The position numbers and the translations under genes were made by a program. The notes under the pieces are model-generated. The model did not search any database. It worked only from the letters and a program-made list of their open reading frames with translations, and was not told the DNA's origin. This document shows, one piece after another, positions 43,229-50,908 of a DNA stretch of 64,000 nt (position 1 is the stretch's first letter; every line of letters starts with the position of its first letter). The stretch is from Nibribacter koreensis (lineage in GTDB: Bacteria; Bacteroidota; Bacteroidia; Cytophagales; Hymenobacteraceae). The stretch is taken from positions 1,116,001 through 1,180,000 of the forward strand of contig NZ_BAABGX010000002.1 in NCBI RefSeq assembly GCF_039541795.1. The letters are read 5' to 3'.

Positions 43229-43266
43229 CGTTTTGGGGCTGTTTTCTGGAAAAGAGGCTAAAAACG
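43229..43266. repeat. PAL palindrome copy 19 (contains a stop codon)
   Basis: CGTTTTGGGGCTG ... GAGGCTAAAAACG. Its right arm overlaps the end of the CPBP gene and supplies codons CGT TTT TAG on the minus strand. Confidence 0.85.
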
Positions 43267-44202
43267 GTCTTCGTTTACTGCCGGATGCGTGACTTGGTTG
43301 TATCCCTTGTGCAAGACATATAAAACCAGTCCGCTTATCACCACAGAACCCAGTGACCAGTACCACGGCATGGCCTCTGTAGATTCTATCTTCACGTCAA
43401 CCGCGCCCTGCTGGTGCAGATACAAAAAGAGCAAGGTAAAGCCGTTGTTCATAAAGTGGCCCAAAATAGGCACCCAGATATTCTTAGACCAATAATACAA
43501 ATAGCCCAACACCATGCCTAGCGCCATGCGCGGGAACAGGCCGTAAAACTGAAAATGGATGGCCCCGAAGATGAACGACGCCAGCAAAATGCCCACATGC
43601 GGATTCTTGAACCACCTGATCAACTCCTGTTGCAACACGCCTCTAAAGAGCAACTCCTCACAAATGGCCGGCAGCACCGCAATAATCAACATCCCGAAGA
43701 GCAGTGACCCAATCGTATCAAACTTGGTTAGGTATTCTGTCAAGACTTTCAGCTGCTCTTCCTTGGCTTTCATGCCCGCTTCCATTTCGCGCAGAAACGA
43801 AGGCAACTGGAGATTCACGTTCCATTCAATGAGCCAGGAGTTGGCGGGCATAATCAAAATAATGAGCACGGCGCTAAGCAACAAAGCATTGAACGGCACC
43901 TGAGATTTAGGCGAAAGGTACTCGCCCACGTCTCCTTTGTTGAACTTGATGAAGGCCAGCGCACCCAGGGCAAACCCGCACAGCATGGTCACGCCTTGGT
44001 AGACCAACAGCGCCTGGCGCCCCTCGGGGTTATCTGTAGGGTTTTGCAGCAGTTGTTGCATCTCTACCATGCCATACCCAAAAAGGACTTTCACCAGCAC
44101 CATGGACAGGAACATGCCCACAAAAAAGCCTGCAATGACAAAAGCCGTCAGCAATAGAATAGAGGTAAAAGGATGCTGACGGGTAGAGATGAAACCTTTC
44201 AT
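43258..44202 (-). CDS. CPBP family intramembrane metalloprotease
   Basis: 314-residue membrane protein of the CAAX-protease and bacteriocin-processing (Abi) family. Catalytic EELLFRG (two Glu, Arg) lies near residue 190, FGAIHFQFYGLFPRMALG carries the first His and PILGHFMNNGFTLLFLY the second. Eight or so helices. The role may be prenyl-protein processing or envelope stress; this is not known. Its last two codons and stop lie in PAL copy 19. Confidence 0.92.
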   Translation of the reverse strand: MKGFISTRQHPFTSILLLTAFVIAGFFVGMFLSMVLVKVLFGYGMVEMQQLLQNPTDNPEGRQALLVYQGVTMLCGFALGALAFIKFNKGDVGEYLSPKSQVPFNALLLSAVLIILIMPANSWLIEWNVNLQLPSFLREMEAGMKAKEEQLKVLTEYLTKFDTIGSLLFGMLIIAVLPAICEELLFRGVLQQELIRWFKNPHVGILLASFIFGAIHFQFYGLFPRMALGMVLGYLYYWSKNIWVPILGHFMNNGFTLLFLYLHQQGAVDVKIESTEAMPWYWSLGSVVISGLVLYVLHKGYNQVTHPAVNEDRF

Positions 44203-44224
44203 ATAGGCGGTGTGGTTTACTTGA

Positions 44225-44236
44225 CGTAAATTTACG
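44225..44236. promoter_or_regulatory. palindrome CGTAAATTTACG between divergent genes
   Basis: Perfect 12-bp palindrome in the 56-nt gap between the CPBP and dusB genes. Each strand reads TAAATTTA, close to the -7 consensus, so it could be a shared promoter or an operator. Weak evidence. Confidence 0.35.
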
Positions 44237-44258
44237 CGAAATTATTAAACTGTTCCAC

Positions 44259-45263
44259 GTGGTAAAAATTGGCAAGATAGAGCTTCCGGACTTCCCGCTG
44301 TTGCTGGCCCCTATGGAGGATGTGAGTGATCCGCCGTTCAGGGCAGTGTGCAAGGCCAACGGCGCCGACCTCATGTACACCGAGTTCATCTCTTCTGAAG
44401 GACTCATCAGGGACGCCGCCAAAAGCCGTCAGAAGCTAGACATATTTGATTACGAGCAGCCCATCGGCATCCAGATTTTCGGGTCTGAGATTGAAGCCAT
44501 GCGCGAGTCTGCCGCCATTTCTGCCGCCGTGGGGCCAGATTTGATTGACATCAACTACGGTTGCCCGGTCAAAAACGTGGCCTGTAAAGGCGCGGGCGCG
44601 GCGTTGTTGCGGGATATTCCTAAAATGGTGTCCATGACCTCGGCCATTGTGAAAGCCGTAGAACCGTTTGGCTTACCAGTGACCGTAAAAACGCGCTTGG
44701 GCTGGGACGATGCCACTAAAAACGTAGAAGAAGTGGCCGAGCGCTTGCAGGACATTGGCATTCAGGCCCTCACCGTGCATGGCCGCACCCGCGTGCAGAT
44801 GTACAAAGGCGAGGCCGACTGGACCCTCATCCGGAAAATCAAGGAGAACCCACGCATTAAAATTCCCATCTTCGGGAACGGCGACATTGACACCCCGCAG
44901 AAGGCCGTGGAATACAAAGAGAAATATGGCGTAGACGGTGTCATGATTGGCCGCGCATCCATTGGCTACCCCTGGATTTTCAGGGAAATCAAGCACTTCC
45001 AGCAAACCGGCGAGCTACTGGCCCCACCCACCATCCAGGAGCGCATTGACATGTGCAAAATGCACTTTGACCGAAGCCTGGAATGGAAAGGCCTAAAACT
45101 AGGCATCTTTGAAATGCGCCGCCACTACGCCAACTACTTCAGAGGCCTGCCCAACGTGAGAAGCTACCGCATGCGCCTGGTGCAGACCGAGGACCCGGCA
45201 GAAATCTACGCCATCTTGGATGAAATCGCCAACACGCTGGAATACGCTGAGGTAGAGTCCTGA
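44259..45263 (+). CDS. dusB: tRNA-dihydrouridine synthase
   Basis: Flavin-dependent reduction of uridine in tRNA D-loops. 334 residues, GTG start at 44259. LLLAPMEDVSDPPFRAVCKA, DINYGCPVKNVACKGAGAAL (catalytic Cys in ACKGAG), TVKTRLGWDD, TVHGRTRVQMYKGEADW and FGNGDIDTPQKA are the family blocks. Two overlapping hairpins (terminator and PAL copy 20) follow. Confidence 0.95.
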   Translation: MVKIGKIELPDFPLLLAPMEDVSDPPFRAVCKANGADLMYTEFISSEGLIRDAAKSRQKLDIFDYEQPIGIQIFGSEIEAMRESAAISAAVGPDLIDINYGCPVKNVACKGAGAALLRDIPKMVSMTSAIVKAVEPFGLPVTVKTRLGWDDATKNVEEVAERLQDIGIQALTVHGRTRVQMYKGEADWTLIRKIKENPRIKIPIFGNGDIDTPQKAVEYKEKYGVDGVMIGRASIGYPWIFREIKHFQQTGELLAPPTIQERIDMCKMHFDRSLEWKGLKLGIFEMRRHYANYFRGLPNVRSYRMRLVQTEDPAEIYAILDEIANTLEYAEVES

Positions 45264-45300
45264 GTCGCGAGTTCTGAGTCTTGAGTCATTCATTGAATGA

Positions 45301-45342
45301 ATCGGAAATGCCCCGAAGACAACTCTTCGGGGCATTTCCGAT
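45301..45342 (+). terminator. terminator of dusB
   Basis: ATCGGAAATGCCCCGAAGA and exact complement around a short loop, followed by TTTTA. Its last bases CCGAT are shared with the left arm of PAL copy 20. Confidence 0.85.
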
Positions 45343-45377
45343 TTTAGCCTGTTTTCTGGAAAAGAGGCTAAAATCGG
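45338..45377. repeat. PAL palindrome copy 20 (compensated stem)
   Basis: CCGATTTTAGCCT ... AGGCTAAAATCGG: three stem positions differ from the consensus and each is matched on the other arm, keeping 13 perfect pairs. In the 907-nt gap after dusB. Confidence 0.92.
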
Positions 45378-45453
45378 CATTATTTTACCCCCCCGCGCCA
45401 GCGCATGTAGGCATTGCAACCCCTCAAACCGCTGTCCGCCTGCCCTCGACCGA

Positions 45454-45488
45454 GGGCAAAGAGACTGGTCAATTTAAGTCTCTTTGCC
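45454..45488. repeat. hairpin in intergenic repeat island
   Basis: GGGCAAAGAGAC ... GTCTCTTTGCC, 12-nt loop. One of several hairpins in the gene-free stretch 45264-46170, where no open frame has coding character. Confidence 0.6.
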
Positions 45489-45571
45489 TGAGGGAGAAAG
45501 TAGTGGCCGTTCAATTGGCAGTGGCGTAAGTTCACCATGAAACGAATCACGCCAGCCAGGTGCACCTCTCT

Positions 45572-45652
45572 GAGCCCCCGCCCTGTCTGAGCGGTCAGCG
45601 AGTTCGGGGGCTCTTGATTCTTTTGGTTACTTTTCTCATCAAGGAGAAAAGT
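45572..45652. repeat. two adjacent hairpins in intergenic repeat island
   Basis: GAGCCCCCG (45572-45580) pairs with CGGGGGCTC (45605-45613); ACTTTTCTC (45629-45637) pairs with GAGAAAAGT (45644-45652). The segment GGTTACTTTTCTCATCAAGG resembles dispersed repeats I have seen in other Bacteroidota. A further CCCCCTTCAAAGGGGG hairpin is at about 45750-45765. Confidence 0.55.
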
Positions 45653-45844
45653 GACAAGCCCGAGCGGGAAGTAAGTGAAGTAAAAAGTTGAGAAGATGGG
45701 AATGGGAGGTAGAGGCTGAAATGGAATTTACCAGCTAAAGTTGTCATCCCCCTACCCCCTTCAAAGGGGGACAGAGCGAATTGGATGGCAGTTTGAGTCG
45801 TTGGTGAGAACACCAACAACAGCGAGAGAATATAACCAACTGGT

Positions 45845-45923
45845 GTAAACACCCCCTCTTCAGAGCTACGCCCGCTACCTCAAACTCTCGTTTGGGCAAT
45901 CCTTAAGGGGAGAATCTGCGTTT
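45845..45923 (+). repeat. family C repeat, interrupted copy
   Basis: GTAAACACCCCCTCT at the left and AAGGGGAGAATCTGCGTTT at the right match the repeat pair at 63009-63187, but about 35 extra bases lie between the two parts. Confidence 0.6.
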
Positions 45924-45929
45924 GGCAAA

Positions 45930-45972
45930 GGCTTGTCTAGTTGGCTCACAAGGTCCTTTCAGGATGACAAAA
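45930..45972 (-). repeat. family B repeat, single copy
   Basis: Minus strand reads TTTTGTCATCCTGAAAGGAC then CTTGTGAGCCAACTAGACAA, matching the left arm at 12447-12485 including the inner part ACTAGACAAGC. No complete partner arm is close by; a partial TTGTCATCC is at 45741. Confidence 0.75.
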
Positions 45973-46084
45973 GAAAGGGAAGGAAAAAAGATAAGAGCAA
46001 TAAAAAATTCTGAATCATAAACGTACGAAAAGCCCAAAACGACCTCGTAGTACGCGCAGTTCCTACGAGTGTCTACACCTCCAG

Positions 46085-46124
46085 CCGTTTTCCGCCCGTT
46101 TTCCAGAAACTAGCCCGAAAACGG
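46085..46124. repeat. PAL palindrome copy 21
   Basis: CCGTTTTCCGCCCG ... AGCCCGAAAACGG, centre TTTTCCAGAAA. Lies 12 nt upstream of the EamA -7 box. Confidence 0.82.
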
Positions 46125-46136
46125 AAAAGCTTCTCC

Positions 46137-46144
46137 TATCTTTG
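46137..46144 (+). promoter_or_regulatory. -7 box TATCTTTG of the EamA gene
   Basis: TATCTTTG, 26 nt before the GTG start; PAL copy 21 covers the expected -33 position. Confidence 0.6.
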
Positions 46145-46170
46145 CGTCCTCATTCCCCAAACGCCTCATC

Positions 46171-47070
46171 GTGTCCACTCAAAATACCACCGCCCCTACT
46201 TCTACCCCGCTTCTTGCCTGGATCATCCTGTTTGGTCTGGCCTTGATTTGGGGCACGTCTTTTATTTTGATTAAAAAAGGGCTGGAGGTGTACAGTTCAG
46301 ACGAGTTGGGCGCCATCAGAATCACCATCGCCACCATCGCGTTGTTGCCCTTCGCGGTGAGAGGGTTGAAAGCGCCTACGCGTCAGCAATGGAAGTTCTT
46401 ATTGATTAGCGGTTTGATTGGCAATCTCATACCGGCGTTTTTGTTTGCGTACGCAGAGACGCAGTTGGCCAGCGGCTTGGCGGGGGTGTTGAATTCCTTG
46501 ACGGCCTTGTTCACGCTCATTATTGGGGCAATTTTCTTTCAGCAGAAGATAACGGCCTTGCGCGTGACGGGCATTGTGATTGGGATTGTGGGCACCGCGG
46601 TGTTGATTTTTTCGGGCAGTTCAGAAGAGAATTCGTCTAACGGTTTCTATGGTCTGTATGTAGTGCTGGCCACCATCCTGTACGGCGGAAGCCTCAACAT
46701 CATCAAGCACAAGTTGGTGGGTCTAAAAGCCATCACCATGGCTAGTCTGGCTTTGTTGACGGTGGGCCCGCTGGCGTTTGTCTACCTGTGCACGACAGAT
46801 GCGTTCCATAAACTGAACACCGTGCCGCAGGCTTGGGAGGCGCTAGGGTACATTGCCATCTTGGCGGTCTTCAGCACGGCCATTGGCCTGGTACTCTACA
46901 ACAAGCTCATTCACATGACCGGTACCTTGTTCGCCAGCACGTCTACGTATTTAATGCCGATTGTGGCCTTGATTTGGGGCGTGGCCGATGGCGAGAGCAT
47001 TCACCTGATGCACTACGTGGGCATGACGGTGATTCTGGCCGGCGTGCTTTTGGTGAACCGCGCCAAGTAA
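46171..47070 (+). CDS. EamA (DMT) family transporter
   Basis: 299-residue inner-membrane drug/metabolite transporter with ten helices in two EamA repeats (WGTSFILIKKGLEVYSSDEL in the first; the second starts near residue 160 with GLYVVLATILYGGSLNIIKH). GTG start at 46171 (STQNTTAPTSTPLLAWIILF). Substrate unknown, probably an amino acid or metabolite exporter. Stop is 3 nt from the stop of the convergent next gene, with no hairpin between them. Confidence 0.9.
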   Translation: MSTQNTTAPTSTPLLAWIILFGLALIWGTSFILIKKGLEVYSSDELGAIRITIATIALLPFAVRGLKAPTRQQWKFLLISGLIGNLIPAFLFAYAETQLASGLAGVLNSLTALFTLIIGAIFFQQKITALRVTGIVIGIVGTAVLIFSGSSEENSSNGFYGLYVVLATILYGGSLNIIKHKLVGLKAITMASLALLTVGPLAFVYLCTTDAFHKLNTVPQAWEALGYIAILAVFSTAIGLVLYNKLIHMTGTLFASTSTYLMPIVALIWGVADGESIHLMHYVGMTVILAGVLLVNRAK

Positions 47071-47073
47071 GCC

Positions 47074-47514
47074 TTACTCCTCTTCTTTAACGGAGGTGAT
47101 GGTCTTGTTCAATTGCAACCACTCCACCGCATCTAACTCAGACACGCAGGCATAGATTTTGACGTGCTGGCTGTAATTGAGCAGTTTCTCTAAACCCACG
47201 TTCTCCTTGATGTGGCTATAGTGCCTCGGCGACACCAAATACGCGAAGTACCCAATGCGTTGCAGGCGCTCATGCACACTGGGGTAGAACTCCTGCAGAA
47301 TCCAGTTTTCATCCTCGGGCGTGGCTCCGCCTCTGCCGCGCAGGTCAAAGAGCCAGAGGTGCGCTCCTACTTCTTCGGCAAAATCAAGGGCCTGGGCATA
47401 CCCCGTCCGCAACAGTTCTGAACCCACTTTATTGGACCAGCGCAGAAACAGAATGCCCATGTCCTTTCTATAGGTGAGTTGCAAATTACTTTCGGGGATG
47501 TCCTTTTCAATCAC
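47074..47514 (-). CDS. hypothetical STAS/SpoIIAA-like protein
   Basis: 146-residue soluble protein with GTG start at 47514. MEKD-like start, strand LTYRKDMGILFLRWSNKVGS, a helix with GYAQALDFAEEVGAHLWLFD and the central strand WLFDLRGRGG suggest the small alpha/beta fold seen in STAS-like proteins, but similarity is weak. No catalytic motif. Its function is unknown. Confidence 0.72.
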   Translation of the reverse strand: MIEKDIPESNLQLTYRKDMGILFLRWSNKVGSELLRTGYAQALDFAEEVGAHLWLFDLRGRGGATPEDENWILQEFYPSVHERLQRIGYFAYLVSPRHYSHIKENVGLEKLLNYSQHVKIYACVSELDAVEWLQLNKTITSVKEEE

Positions 47515-47608
47515 TGGATTAACGGGCTCAGGTGTACTCCTCTGCCTTGGATGTTCATATGACCCGAGACAGAGGATTCTTATTACTATAGAAACAGTTT
47601 TGTGTTTG

Positions 47609-49345
47609 TTAGGCTTTCACGGCCAGTTTGCTGTGTTTGTGGCTATACCCGAAGTAAATGGCCAAGCCAATCAACAACCAGATGGTGAACAGCAACCAGT
47701 TATTCACGCCCAGCTGGGTCATCAAGTACAGGTTAGTCAGCAAGCCCAGCACTGGCAACAGGGATAGTTGTTTAGTAAAGGACACCCACGTCAATAGCAC
47801 ACACGAGATCAAGAACACAAGCATAGGAATCTGGTGCTTGAACTCCTCATACCCGCCTTTCCAGGCTACGGCACTCCAGAATTCATTAATAGCCGTGCGG
47901 TTGTATAATAATACCATCACGCCAATAATGGCTAAAATCAACGGCACCAGAAAGCGACCGTTCAGGTAAGGTACTTTAAATCGGGCATCTGAGGTACCGC
48001 GCGGGTCAATAATCAAGATGCCACCGCACACTAGGGCAAACGCGAACAAGGTACCAATACTGGTTAGGTCAATTACCAGGTCCATGTTCAGCAACAAGGC
48101 CGGTACGCCCACAAAGAAACCAGTTACCAAGGTAGAGAAAGAAGGCGTCCTGAAACGCGGGTGCACCTTAGAGAACACCGGCGGCAACAGACCGTCACGT
48201 GACATGGCCATCCAGATACGCGGCTGTCCAATCTGGAACACCAACAGCACAGAAGCCATTGCAAAAATAGCACTGACCGCTACTACACCGGCCAACCAAT
48301 CCACACCAACTTTTGTGAACACATAGGCCAAGGGGTCACCCACGGCTAGTTCTGTGTACGGCACCATACCGGTCAATACCAGCGTAATAATCACATATAA
48401 AACAGTACAGATGACCAAGGCATAGAGCATGGCTCTTGGCAAGTCACGCTGGGGGTTTTTACATTCCTCGGCGGTGGTAGAGATGGCGTCAAAGCCAATA
48501 TAGGCGAAGAACACCGCAGACACGCCTTTCAAAACGCCGCCAATGCCGTTAGGCGCAAATGGGCTCCAGTTTTCTGGTTGCACATAGAAGATACCCACGG
48601 CAATTACCACAAACACCACTGACATCTTTAGGATAACCAGCAGGTTAGAAGCGTTCTTAGATTCCTTAATCCCAATGTACACCAACGCAGTAATCAAGGC
48701 ATTGATCATGAACGCCGGCAAGTCAATCACAAGTTTACCCCCCATAAAATCAGGGGCGCTCATCCAGGTTCTGTAGGCTTCCTGGGTAGGCAAGTCTGCC
48801 GCCGTAATCGGTTGGCCCGAGGCCAGTAAGTCCTGCACCGCCTGGTAGCCTAAGTACGCGCTCTGGGTACCCATGGTGAGCCAAATAGGCAGGTCTAACC
48901 CAACCCCGCTCAGGAGGCCAGTAAAATAATCGCTCCAGGAGATGGCCACTACAATATTGCCCACCGTGTATTCCATGATGAGTGCCCAACCAATAATCCA
49001 AGCTGCCAGCTCGCCAAAAGACGTGTAGGCGTAGGTATAGGCAGAGCCGCTTACCGGAATGGTAGCCGCGAACTGCGCATAGCACAACGCGGAGAACGCA
49101 CAGGCAATGGCCGTGAAGACAAACAACAGGGACACCGCCGGACCGCCTTCAAAGCTGGCATTCCCAATGGTACTGAAGATACCGGCTCCAATGATGGCGG
49201 CAATACCCAGAGAGGTTAAGTCACGTACGGTCAGGTTGCGCTCCAATCCTTCCTCTACGGTGCCCGGGTGGGCGGCCACATCGGCGGGAGGCGTGTGTAA
49301 TAAGGCCGTCAAACTCTTGCGACGGAAAAGGCTCTTTAGACTCAC
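47609..49345 (-). CDS. APC family amino acid permease (cationic amino acid transporter-like)
   Basis: 578-residue inner-membrane permease. GTG start at 49345 (SLKSLFRRKSLTALLHTPPA); the frame continues to 49501 but that part overlaps the opposite gene's promoter. Helix 1 motif SLGIAAIIGAGIFSTIGNAS, helix 3 PVSGSAYTYAYTSFGELAAW, and the FFAYIGFDAISTTAEECKNP region are typical of CAT-type transporters for Arg/Lys or broad amino acids. About fourteen helices including a C-terminal extension. Confidence 0.92.
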   Translation of the reverse strand: MSLKSLFRRKSLTALLHTPPADVAAHPGTVEEGLERNLTVRDLTSLGIAAIIGAGIFSTIGNASFEGGPAVSLLFVFTAIACAFSALCYAQFAATIPVSGSAYTYAYTSFGELAAWIIGWALIMEYTVGNIVVAISWSDYFTGLLSGVGLDLPIWLTMGTQSAYLGYQAVQDLLASGQPITAADLPTQEAYRTWMSAPDFMGGKLVIDLPAFMINALITALVYIGIKESKNASNLLVILKMSVVFVVIAVGIFYVQPENWSPFAPNGIGGVLKGVSAVFFAYIGFDAISTTAEECKNPQRDLPRAMLYALVICTVLYVIITLVLTGMVPYTELAVGDPLAYVFTKVGVDWLAGVVAVSAIFAMASVLLVFQIGQPRIWMAMSRDGLLPPVFSKVHPRFRTPSFSTLVTGFFVGVPALLLNMDLVIDLTSIGTLFAFALVCGGILIIDPRGTSDARFKVPYLNGRFLVPLILAIIGVMVLLYNRTAINEFWSAVAWKGGYEEFKHQIPMLVFLISCVLLTWVSFTKQLSLLPVLGLLTNLYLMTQLGVNNWLLFTIWLLIGLAIYFGYSHKHSKLAVKA

Positions 49346-49439
49346 TTTGTTTGTTTGGTGTAGAATTTCGAGGTGAAATTTAATGAAAATAATCAGAACT
49401 GTAGAAGCTTGCGTATATTTAGACATAGCTATATGTCTC

Positions 49440-50063
49440 ATGCCTAGCCAACACCTCACCGTTTCCGTCCCCCAGCCCTGCCACGAGGCATGCAACGCCA
49501 TGAACCCTCAAGGTTCTAGAAAGGGATTAATACCCGTGTCTATCAGCAAAAAGCGTTGGATTTGGCTAGCGGCGGCTCTAGGGCTATCTGCTTGGCTAAG
49601 CATACAAGGTGCAGAAGCAAAACCGATAGCATCAACGCAGCTTCAAAAGCCAGCTGCAATCTGTTCCCTAAGTGACAATCAGTCTCTTATCATTGTTAAA
49701 GTAGCTTCCTCAGACAGTATTAAAGTGCTGAAAGGAAAAGTACTTGATTCAGCATCCAAAGAACCGATGCCGGGTGTAACGGTCATGTGGAAAGGTACCT
49801 CTACTGGTGTACCAACCAATGCCAAAGGGCAGTTCACCATTGCTGTCACAGAAGGTCAGTTGGCAAGTCCGCAAACGTTGGTAGTATCGTTCATTGGCTA
49901 CCTGAAACAAGAAATAGTCTTGCAAGACATTCACAAGCAACAGAACTTAGTAATTGGTTTATCTCCTGATTTAACTGCAAAAACAGAAATAGTAATTTCC
50001 ATTCACTGCGCAGCTAAACCCGGATACATAAAGACAATCACACCCTCACAGAAAAAAGATTAG
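49440..50063 (+). CDS. CarbD-regulatory-like protein, paralog lacking the Cys-rich head
   Basis: 207 residues from ATG 49440. The start TVSVPQPCHEACNAMNPQGS matches the head of the neighbour (TVTVPEPCHEDWSAMTRQEK), but the following ~45-residue Cys-rich part is absent; the sequence jumps to a membrane helix (WIWLAAALGLSAWLSIQGAE). A CarbD_reg-like beta domain follows (GKVLDSASKEPMPGVTVMWK, AKGQFTIAVTEGQ, VVSFIGYLKQEIVL). Probably membrane-anchored. Looks like a duplicate that lost a domain. Confidence 0.75.
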   Translation: MPSQHLTVSVPQPCHEACNAMNPQGSRKGLIPVSISKKRWIWLAAALGLSAWLSIQGAEAKPIASTQLQKPAAICSLSDNQSLIIVKVASSDSIKVLKGKVLDSASKEPMPGVTVMWKGTSTGVPTNAKGQFTIAVTEGQLASPQTLVVSFIGYLKQEIVLQDIHKQQNLVIGLSPDLTAKTEIVISIHCAAKPGYIKTITPSQKKD

Positions 50064-50077
50064 TTCGTCCGCTAATT

Positions 50078-50116
50078 CCGTTTTTCGCCTAATTTTCAGA
50101 AAACAGCCCAAAAACG
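50078..50116. repeat. PAL palindrome copy 22
   Basis: CCGTTTTTCGCCTA ... CAGCCCAAAAACG. Tandem gap between the two paralogs; ends 6 nt before the next ATG. Confidence 0.8.
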
Positions 50117-50122
50117 ACCTGT

Positions 50123-50866
50123 ATGTTCAAAAGCCGCCTGACCGTCACAGTGCCTGAACCTTGCCACGAGGATTGGAGCGCTATGACGCGCCAAGAAAAA
50201 GGAAGGTTTTGCCACAGTTGCCAGAAGACGGTGGTGGACTTTACTTCCATGACAGATGCTGAGGTAGTGCGCTGGCTGAATAAGCAGAAAGGAAACACCT
50301 GCGGACGGTTCACAGAAAAGCAATTAGCCAGAGAACTTGTAGCAGGTACTTCTGGGCAAAGCTGGACATGGCGAGCACTGGCATTAGGACTTTCCGCGTG
50401 GTTGAGTACTAAGACAGCTGAAGCTCAAACTAAAAACATCACTCCTACTACTCACGAAAGTCTATTCACAACTATTGGGGTACAGCCTCAGGAAAAGAAT
50501 ACACTTCCAGCGCAAGACGGCACTATCACCATAAAAGGCCAGGTGTTAGATGGAGAAACCAAAGAGCCAATTGCAGGCACGACTATCCAATTAAAATACA
50601 GTCAAATCGCAGTTGCCTCAGATGCAGATGGCAAATTTTCACTTACAATTCCAAAGGATTATACAAGCGCTCAAAAAGTAATTTTATTCAATTTCATTGG
50701 ATATGTACCACAGGAAAAGAAAATAGAAGATTTATCACAGCTAGAGAATCTAATTATTGTAATGGAATCAGATACACGAGTTCTAGGTGGTGCAGAAGTT
50801 ATAGCTTGGCACAACTGGTACACACCACGAGGTCTCTATCAAAGAGTCCGCAATCTCTTCCACTAA
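50123..50866 (+). CDS. CarbD-regulatory-like protein with N-terminal Cys-rich domain
   Basis: 247 residues. N-terminal domain PCHEDWSAMTRQEKGRFCHS then CQKTVVDFTSMTDAEVVRWL and GNTCGRF: the Cys/His pattern (CH, CxxC, C) suggests metal binding. Similar heads are common in Hymenobacteraceae. A membrane helix (ALALGLSAWLSTKTAEA) near residue 95 is followed by a CarbD_reg-like domain (GQVLDGETKEPIAGTTIQLK). The head would be cytoplasmic and the beta domain periplasmic. Function unknown. Confidence 0.8.
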   Translation: MFKSRLTVTVPEPCHEDWSAMTRQEKGRFCHSCQKTVVDFTSMTDAEVVRWLNKQKGNTCGRFTEKQLARELVAGTSGQSWTWRALALGLSAWLSTKTAEAQTKNITPTTHESLFTTIGVQPQEKNTLPAQDGTITIKGQVLDGETKEPIAGTTIQLKYSQIAVASDADGKFSLTIPKDYTSAQKVILFNFIGYVPQEKKIEDLSQLENLIIVMESDTRVLGGAEVIAWHNWYTPRGLYQRVRNLFH

Positions 50867-50867
50867 A

Positions 50868-50907
50868 GCGTTTTCAGCCTCTTTTCACCAAAACAGGCCA
50901 AAAACGC
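50868..50907. repeat. PAL palindrome copy 23
   Basis: GCGTTTTCAGCCTC ... CAGGCCAAAAACGC with outer G/C pair. Fills the whole 42-nt gap between two convergent stop codons. Confidence 0.85.
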
Positions 50908-50908
50908 C

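Noticed and set aside
45380..45852. Short minus-strand frames in the repeat island
   Set aside because: They translate known-looking repeats and hairpins, with no start signals or protein-like composition.
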